Positions 58,349 to 64,000 of a stretch of DNA of 64,000 nt are shown one piece after another. Location: contig CABUWI010000011.1 in assembly GCA_902495245.1 (NCBI GenBank), positions 1-64,000 on the forward strand, written 5' to 3'. This DNA is from an uncultured Porphyromonadaceae bacterium. GTDB taxonomy: Bacteria; Bacteroidota; Bacteroidia; Bacteroidales; Muribaculaceae. How positions within the stretch are numbered: the first letter of the stretch is position 1; each line of letters starts with the position of its first letter. The notes under the pieces were generated by a model. It saw nothing but the letters and a program-made list of their open reading frames with translations, was not told where the DNA came from and made no database searches. Position numbers and translations under genes: made by a program.

Positions 58349-60028
58349 GTGAAAGCTCTGTTGCACATAGTTTCGGCGCTGTTGCTCGTCGCCCTCGCGG
58401 CGGGCTGCCGGCCGTCGGAGGCTGAGCGCGCGCTGCGCAGCGCCGAGGCGCTGATGGAGACGCGACCCGACTCCGCCCTGACCCTGCTCGAGGCCATTGA
58501 CGGCTCGCGCCTCAGCGGCGAGCCCCGCGCCCGCCACGCCCTGCTCCTCTCGCAGGCCTACGACAAAAACTACATCGACCTCACCGACGACTCCCTAATC
58601 TCAATCGCCGTCAACTTCTACGACAACTCGTCCGACGACTACCGACGAATGCTCGCCCTCCACTACAAGGGCACCGTCAACCGCAACGCCGGCTTCTACG
58701 AGTCCGCCTTGGCAAGCGCCCTCGAGGCCCACGACATCGCCCTCGCCCTCAACGACACCCTCAACCTCTGCCGCATCGAGTCCCTCATGGCCAACCTCTA
58801 CGATAAGTCCGATAATATTGGCGAAGCGATTAAGTGGGAATCTTCTGCGCTTAATTTCGCAAAGACTTTAAACAACAAGCGTTGGATATTAAACGGTTAT
58901 ACCAACAATGCCGAACATTATGTGGCTCTTGCGCAAGGAGAAAAAGCCTTGCAATATGTTGATTCCGCGCTAATGATAGATGACAGGAAAGATGAAGACA
59001 TTCAAAACTTGCTTTATCGTATCTATAATGTAAAGCAAGATTATGCAAAATCTGATTCAGTTTATAAGCAGATGTTGACCGACGGGAATAATCCACCAAT
59101 GCGCATTGTTGCGCTGCAGATGGCCAATCCTCTTGACCGCGAAATATTAACAAATGACATCTCCCGATATGAAAGATTTGAAAATTGCGAGAATCATGAT
59201 GATTCTATCGCATGTTATTTTATAATTTCGAAGGCAGCTGCAGCGGCCGACTCAATGGGAAAAGCAATGAGTGGTCTATACGGAATCATAGGCCAACATA
59301 ATGCGCTTTTGCTTGAAATGATGTCGCACTCACTGCTGAAAGTTCAGTCAGACCACGAGAGTAGAAAAACGGTAAAGCTGGAACACAAATTGCGGGAAAA
59401 GAAAAAAATCATGTGGTATACTGGCATGATTTGTGCGCTTTTGGTATGCTTAATGGTTTTTGCATTTCGTTTAGTCTACGTGCACAACCGCGTCAGGCGT
59501 CTGACTCTTGAAATGAACCTCAGGGTGCTCTCAAACGAGATGACGCAGATAAAAACCGAGCTCGCCAAAAGTCAGAAAGAATGCACCTCGCTTCACGACG
59601 AGGCCGCGACCAATGCCGACAAACTCCGACGCCAAAGCGCCATCGCCTTTTTGAGCAAATTCGAATGGGTGGAAAAATTGGGCAATATGTATCTTGACGC
59701 CGATGCCGCGCCAAATTCTTCGCGCGCGCTGCAGACGAAAGTGAAAGAAGAACTGTCGGGCTTCAAGAAAGAACTGACCGATATGGTCAACGCCAACAGC
59801 GACAATCTGATTGCGCGCATTGAGGCGCAGTGCCCGTCGCTCACCGCGTCAGAGATGGACTACATGGTGCTTTCGTGTGTCGGGCTGTCGCCGCGCGTCA
59901 TCGCCTTTCTGCTCTCAAAGACGGTTCCGACGATTTATAATATCAAATCAAAAGTGCGCACTAAACTCAAAGCCGAAGCTCCGGCCCTGTTCGGCGAATA
60001 TTGCGCCTTGGCCTCAGCAACACGCTAA
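58349..60028 (+). CDS. Lipoprotein-type TPR/membrane/HTH regulator
   Basis: 559 residues from the GTG at 58349, the only start that includes the full signal peptide MKALLHIVSALLLVALAAGC with lipobox AAGC. Then TPR-like helices (about 30-300), one membrane span (WYTGMICALLVCLMVFAF, about 369-386), a coiled coil (about 395-440) and a C-terminal LuxR-like helix-turn-helix (LTASEMDYMVLSCVGLSPRVIAFLLSKTVPTIYNIKSKVRTKL, about 495-540). This architecture is common in Bacteroidetes membrane-bound regulators. Base composition falls sharply from about 58800 to 59480 and then recovers, so the middle of the gene differs from its ends. It precedes an outer-membrane protein and a C39 exporter gene. Confidence 0.78.
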   Translation: MKALLHIVSALLLVALAAGCRPSEAERALRSAEALMETRPDSALTLLEAIDGSRLSGEPRARHALLLSQAYDKNYIDLTDDSLISIAVNFYDNSSDDYRRMLALHYKGTVNRNAGFYESALASALEAHDIALALNDTLNLCRIESLMANLYDKSDNIGEAIKWESSALNFAKTLNNKRWILNGYTNNAEHYVALAQGEKALQYVDSALMIDDRKDEDIQNLLYRIYNVKQDYAKSDSVYKQMLTDGNNPPMRIVALQMANPLDREILTNDISRYERFENCENHDDSIACYFIISKAAAAADSMGKAMSGLYGIIGQHNALLLEMMSHSLLKVQSDHESRKTVKLEHKLREKKKIMWYTGMICALLVCLMVFAFRLVYVHNRVRRLTLEMNLRVLSNEMTQIKTELAKSQKECTSLHDEAATNADKLRRQSAIAFLSKFEWVEKLGNMYLDADAAPNSSRALQTKVKEELSGFKKELTDMVNANSDNLIARIEAQCPSLTASEMDYMVLSCVGLSPRVIAFLLSKTVPTIYNIKSKVRTKLKAEAPALFGEYCALASATR

Positions 60029-60191
60029 CTTGCAACGATATAGCGCAGAAAAATTTGTATCTCGCTGAATATCAAGCAGATAGAAATTTGTTAGATTTGT
60101 AATTTTTATGTTGCTGGCTTTCAGTGCATTACCTTGCAAATTGATGAGGTTTTTCTTGACCGAAAATGCGTGATAAACCGTCGAAAAATGC

Positions 60192-60199
60192 TAACTTTG
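60192..60199 (+). promoter_or_regulatory. -7 box for the outer-membrane barrel gene
   Basis: TAACTTTG lies about 40 bases before the preferred ATG at 60239 and inside the longer open frame that starts at 60134, which argues against that earlier start. Confidence 0.6.
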
Positions 60200-60238
60200 C
60201 AGCATTCGAGCAATAAACCTCATCTCAGTTATATGTTT

Positions 60239-63037
60239 ATGAAAAAATTTCTGTTGATGCTTGTCGCTGCGCTGAGTGCGATGCCCTTGTCTGCCGAAAT
60301 CAATGGATTCGGCAAAATTGTCGATGCATACACGCGCGAGCTGATGACGGAATTCCAGGCCGACCTGCTGCGGACTGACTCCACCCTGATAAAATCATAC
60401 TTCGTCACAAAAGATTTGCACGCATTTAATCAGCCGATGAATCTGATTATTGACAGTGTGCCGTTGACCGATTGCATTCTTTACGTAACGGCCGACGGCT
60501 ACTATCCCGCGTCCCTCAATATCGCAGCTCCCGGCGAAAAAGAATGGGGTATCGAGCTTAAACCTATAATGATGAACCGCATTCCTTTTTACCGGCCCAA
60601 AAAGCTTGATGAAGTAACCGTTACGGCATCGAAAATCAAAATGGTTACGCGGGGCGACACGATAGTGTATAATGCGGAGGCTTTTGCTCTGGCCAAGGGT
60701 TCGATGCTTGACGGTCTGATTGACCAGCTGCCGGGAGTGGAGCTGAAAAGTTCCGGCAAAATATACGTAAACGGCAAGTTCGTCAACGAACTGCTTGTAA
60801 ACGGCGACAACTTCTTCAAGGGAGACCCGAAAATCGCGCTTGAAAACCTGCCGGCATATATGGTGAAGGACGTTCAGGTGTATCGCCGCAACGAAATGCA
60901 TCGCAAAGTGCTGAATCCGGAGGAAGAATTGCCGCTCGTGATGGACGTGAGGCTTAAGAAGCAACATCAGCGCGGCTGGATAGCCAACGCCGAGGCTGGT
61001 TATGGCACGGCCGACCGCTTTCTCGGACGGTTGTTTGCCTTGATGTTCTCGCGCGACGCGCGTTTCTCAGTGGTGGCCAACATAAATAACACCAACGATG
61101 ACCGCAAACCGGGTCAGACCGACAACTGGAATCCCAACTGGCAGTCGGCCGGCAGGGCAACCGTAGCCACTGCGGGCATTGATTACCTTTGGAACTCGCG
61201 TCTGCGCAACTGGAAAATTGAAGCGAACCTCACCGGAAGCCACAAGAAAGCCAACATCTCTTCGCAGAGCAATTTTGAGCGTTATCTCCCCGCCGGCAAC
61301 CTCTTCGGCTCGGAAGTCAACGCCACCAAAAGCCGCCAATGGAAAGTGGCGACCGACGACAAGATTTCGTTCCATGTGCCGCGCCTGTGGCTCACACTCT
61401 CTCCTCATGCATCATTCGAGCGCACCAAAGCTGACGGAATCAACCGCTCCGAAACCTCCAACAGCCTTGACGAGCTGCTCAACTCACTCGACGAGAGCGT
61501 GCTGTCGCTCCATCGTCAATGGACGTTCGGTGTCGGACACGACGGCCGCTGGCTGCTGCCTAAATCTCCCGACCCGATTTTCTGGGAAGCCTCCGTTGAC
61601 TGGAACGACAGCCGCGTGGAGTCGATTACCGCGCGTCGCCTCACGTTTGCCATGCAGCCCGAACAGAACTCTGACACGCGACCCTTTGAGTTATCTCCAC
61701 GAAAGGAGTTGAAAAGCAATTTCTCGGTCGGTTACGGCTTTACTTTTCCGCGCACACACCTGTTCTATGCCGGAATGAAATTTGCTTACAATTTCGACCA
61801 CGAGCACATCGATGCCTCGCGCGACTACTACCTCATGGAGCTCGTCGAAGAAGCTGCAGGTGCAAACCTTACGCTGCCGTCTGTAACCGACGCGATGCGA
61901 CGCCACGCTTTCATTCCATCAAAATCATTCGACTATTCGCTTACCGACAGCCGCCACTCACTGAAAGTATTGATATCTAACTTCTTTCCGCATGTATTTC
62001 AACCTAAAGGCGGCCATAAATATTCCGGCTATCAGCCTATGGCAAGTGCCTATGTCAAGATCATATATGCGCCCGGTAGCATCAACTATTTTTCTGATTC
62101 CACGCCTTACTCTGCCCGACGCCGCAGTTGGTATGCGGTGCCCAACGTGAGGTTGAGCCTTTCGGGATTCGGAGATGTGAACTACACCTACGACCTGATG
62201 CTAAACAACCTTATAGACCGCATTCCCGTTGCCGACACCGCCAATCCGCTTTATATCCATCTCGGCAACGCCGGGCTGAAAGATGCCCGCATACATAAAC
62301 TGGAGCTAACCATTCACAACTTCTTTTTCCGCGACTCTCCACGCCTGGAGGCCACATGGCGCAGGTATGAGAACCTGACGGCGCAGTCGGCGGCCTACGA
62401 CCTGACCACGGGCATCACCACCTACCGGCCCGTCAACGTGCAGGGCAACTGGGACCTGGAGGCGCGCCTGAACTATGGCAAACGCTTCCGCGGCGAGCAG
62501 TGGCGCCTCGAGAGCGACACCCGCGTCTATTATCAGAACTCAGTCGACCTGCTCGGCGAGCAGCTGAGCACCGTGCGCAACCTCAACCTCGGCGAGAACC
62601 TGCGGCTGACCTACCGCATTGCCGACGGCCTGGAACTGGCCGCCCGGGGCAACGCCGAGTGGCGCCGCGCAACGTCGCCCATGGCCGACTTCAACACCAT
62701 CAACGCCGTCGACGTTGATTACGGCCTGATTCTGCGGGCCACGCGCCTGCCCTGGGACATGAGCTTCACCACCGACCTGATGATGCACACGCGCCGCGGC
62801 TATGCCGACAGCCGACTCAACGACGACCGCCTCGTCTGGAACGCCCGTCTGGCCAAGAGCATTCTCAACGGCAACCTCACCTTTGCCATCGACGGCTTCG
62901 ACATTCTCGGCCAACTCTCAAACACCCGCCTGACCATGAACTCGCAAGGCCGCACCGAGACGCGCTACAACACCCTGCCTCGCTACGCCATGCTCCACGT
63001 CATCTACCGCCTCAACCTCCAACCCAAAAAGCAATAA
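60239..63037 (+). CDS. Outer-membrane beta-barrel protein with plug-like domain (TonB-receptor-like)
   Basis: 932 residues from the ATG at 60239 (the ATG at 60233 adds two residues). A signal peptide (MKKFLLMLVAALSAMPLSA) is followed by a carboxypeptidase-regulatory-like region (about 20-125), then a plug-like segment: LDEVTVTASKIKMVTRGDTIVYNAE, ALAKGSMLDGLIDQLPGVELKSSGKIYVNGKFV and NLPAYMVKDVQVYRR. The long remainder (about 250-932) is a predicted beta-barrel. This matches Bacteroidetes TonB-dependent-like outer-membrane proteins without a SusD partner. It is followed by a C39-type exporter after 21 bases, so a peptide or small-protein export role is possible. Confidence 0.8.
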   Translation: MKKFLLMLVAALSAMPLSAEINGFGKIVDAYTRELMTEFQADLLRTDSTLIKSYFVTKDLHAFNQPMNLIIDSVPLTDCILYVTADGYYPASLNIAAPGEKEWGIELKPIMMNRIPFYRPKKLDEVTVTASKIKMVTRGDTIVYNAEAFALAKGSMLDGLIDQLPGVELKSSGKIYVNGKFVNELLVNGDNFFKGDPKIALENLPAYMVKDVQVYRRNEMHRKVLNPEEELPLVMDVRLKKQHQRGWIANAEAGYGTADRFLGRLFALMFSRDARFSVVANINNTNDDRKPGQTDNWNPNWQSAGRATVATAGIDYLWNSRLRNWKIEANLTGSHKKANISSQSNFERYLPAGNLFGSEVNATKSRQWKVATDDKISFHVPRLWLTLSPHASFERTKADGINRSETSNSLDELLNSLDESVLSLHRQWTFGVGHDGRWLLPKSPDPIFWEASVDWNDSRVESITARRLTFAMQPEQNSDTRPFELSPRKELKSNFSVGYGFTFPRTHLFYAGMKFAYNFDHEHIDASRDYYLMELVEEAAGANLTLPSVTDAMRRHAFIPSKSFDYSLTDSRHSLKVLISNFFPHVFQPKGGHKYSGYQPMASAYVKIIYAPGSINYFSDSTPYSARRRSWYAVPNVRLSLSGFGDVNYTYDLMLNNLIDRIPVADTANPLYIHLGNAGLKDARIHKLELTIHNFFFRDSPRLEATWRRYENLTAQSAAYDLTTGITTYRPVNVQGNWDLEARLNYGKRFRGEQWRLESDTRVYYQNSVDLLGEQLSTVRNLNLGENLRLTYRIADGLELAARGNAEWRRATSPMADFNTINAVDVDYGLILRATRLPWDMSFTTDLMMHTRRGYADSRLNDDRLVWNARLAKSILNGNLTFAIDGFDILGQLSNTRLTMNSQGRTETRYNTLPRYAMLHVIYRLNLQPKKQ

Positions 63038-63058
63038 AATGAACCCCGCCCCCTGACG

Positions 63059-64000
63059 ATGAAATTTACGCGACAGTTTGACAAGATGGATTGCGGGCCG
63101 GCGTGCGTCAGAATGGTGGCGTCGCACTTCGGCCGCGATTATCCGCTGAGCTATCTGCGGGGACTGGCCAACCTGACACGCGAGGGGGTGAGCGTGGCCG
63201 GCATACGCCATGCGCTCGGCGCCGTCGGGCTTGACAGCGCGGCGTTCGAGCTGACGGTGGAGCAGCTCACGGAGCGATGTCCGCTGCCCGCGATTCTCTA
63301 CTGGGAGCAGCGCCACTTCGTGGTGCTTGAGCGGCTGACGCGGCGCGGGCGTTTCGTTGTGTGCGACCCGGCATTCGGACGCCACCGCATTGACCGCGCG
63401 ACTCTGGAGGGGGCGTGGCTCAACGGGGAGCGGGGCGTGGCCATAGCCGTGGAGCCCACCGAGGCTTTCTATGAGCGGCCGCAAGTGAGCCGGCGCCACA
63501 GCTTCCTGACCTTTGCGCGTAAATATGTGTGGCCGTTCAAGCCGCAGCTTGTGCAGTCGCTGCTGGCCATGCTCGTGGGCATGCTGCTGGGGCTCGTGAT
63601 GCCGTTTCTGACGCAGGCGGTGGTTGACCAGGGCATCGCCGGGCGCAACATCGGGCTGATTTATGACATCTTGCTGGCACAGCTGGCCCTGTTTGCGGGT
63701 CAGTTCGTCATGAGCGTGATGGGCTCGTGGGTAACGCTCTACATGAGCACGCACATCTCCATCGGCATTCTGCGCGACTATCTGTCGAAGCTGCTGAAGC
63801 TGCCCGTGAGCTTTTTCGACACCAAAAGCGTGGGCGACTACCAGCAGCGCCTGGGCGACCACTCGCGCCTGCAGTCGTTCATGACGGGGAGCACGATCGA
63901 GACGCTGTTCTCGCTGTTTTCGGTGCCGTTCTATCTGGTCATCATAGCGGTCTACTCGCCGGTGATACTGCTGGTGTTCGTGCTGTTCACGGCGCTGAGC
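63059..64000 (+). CDS. C39 peptidase-ABC transporter (cut by the window end)
   Basis: 314 codons read to the edge with no stop. The N-terminal C39 peptidase domain has the catalytic cysteine in FDKMDCGPACVRMV (about residue 12), the histidine in EQRHFVVLE (about 85) and the aspartate in VCDPAFG (about 102). The first ABC membrane domain follows from about 160 (FLTFARKYVWPFKPQLVQSL, then spans). The ATP-binding domain must lie beyond 64000. Such transporters cleave double-glycine leaders from bacteriocins or signalling peptides and export them. No precursor peptide with a double-glycine leader was found in the window. Confidence 0.88.
   Translation, partial: MKFTRQFDKMDCGPACVRMVASHFGRDYPLSYLRGLANLTREGVSVAGIRHALGAVGLDSAAFELTVEQLTERCPLPAILYWEQRHFVVLERLTRRGRFVVCDPAFGRHRIDRATLEGAWLNGERGVAIAVEPTEAFYERPQVSRRHSFLTFARKYVWPFKPQLVQSLLAMLVGMLLGLVMPFLTQAVVDQGIAGRNIGLIYDILLAQLALFAGQFVMSVMGSWVTLYMSTHISIGILRDYLSKLLKLPVSFFDTKSVGDYQQRLGDHSRLQSFMTGSTIETLFSLFSVPFYLVIIAVYSPVILLVFVLFTALS

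Overview
The window is a gene-dense stretch of chromosome from a Bacteroidales bacterium, most likely a gut member of the Muribaculaceae or a close relative. This rests on content, not a search. Promoters have the Bacteroidetes form (TTTG or TTG, about 20 bases, then TAnnTTTG). Shine-Dalgarno sequences are almost absent. Several secreted proteins end in a YDLQGRRV...NGKK tail. Families typical of the phylum are present (SIMPL, DUF4919, the TMEM260-like/DUF2723 family, TPR-membrane-HTH regulators, GH84 and GH2 enzymes). Coding DNA is GC-rich, so long antisense open frames are common and were discarded. No rRNA, tRNA, CRISPR array, insertion sequence or integrase was seen.

Layout. 1-10220: an intergenic palindromic repeat, then an apparent operon of two secreted GH84 hexosaminidases, a GT-C-type membrane protein, a polysaccharide deacetylase and queG. 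10221-17564: ychF, a SIMPL protein, an isolated phage-type terminase large subunit, a degenerate M23 protein, serine acetyltransferase and a DegT aminotransferase. 17641-27525: hpt, adk, tsaB, a secreted CGWC protein, asd, rpoN and pyruvate:ferredoxin oxidoreductase. 27600-31056: a second palindromic repeat, a membrane protein/XRE regulator pair with a perfect inverted repeat over its promoter, a candidate structured RNA of about 285 nt, and a membrane protein/nucleotidyltransferase/CDP-alcohol phosphotransferase operon that probably makes a polar lipid head group. 31194-39949: two divergent secreted GH2 beta-galactosidase-like enzymes and a small lipoprotein.

40046-51575: rpiB, a TRIC-type channel, GDP-mannose pyrophosphorylase, a YfhO-type membrane protein, a TPR membrane protein, aroA, a metal ABC permease, an ion channel with an unusual filter, a dihydrouridine synthase and a GadC-like antiporter. 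51695-58009: a YbaK-type deacylase, pnp, miaB, a DUF4919 protein, birA and tsaE. 58125-64000: an orphan antitoxin-like small protein, a lipoprotein-type TPR/HTH regulator, an outer-membrane beta-barrel and the start of a C39-peptidase ABC exporter, which together look like the start of a peptide-export locus that continues past the window.

The least explained signals are the candidate RNA at 28555-28838, the inverted repeat at 27807-27855, the three-copy palindromic repeat, and a set of intergenic arrays with a 7- or 9-base period.
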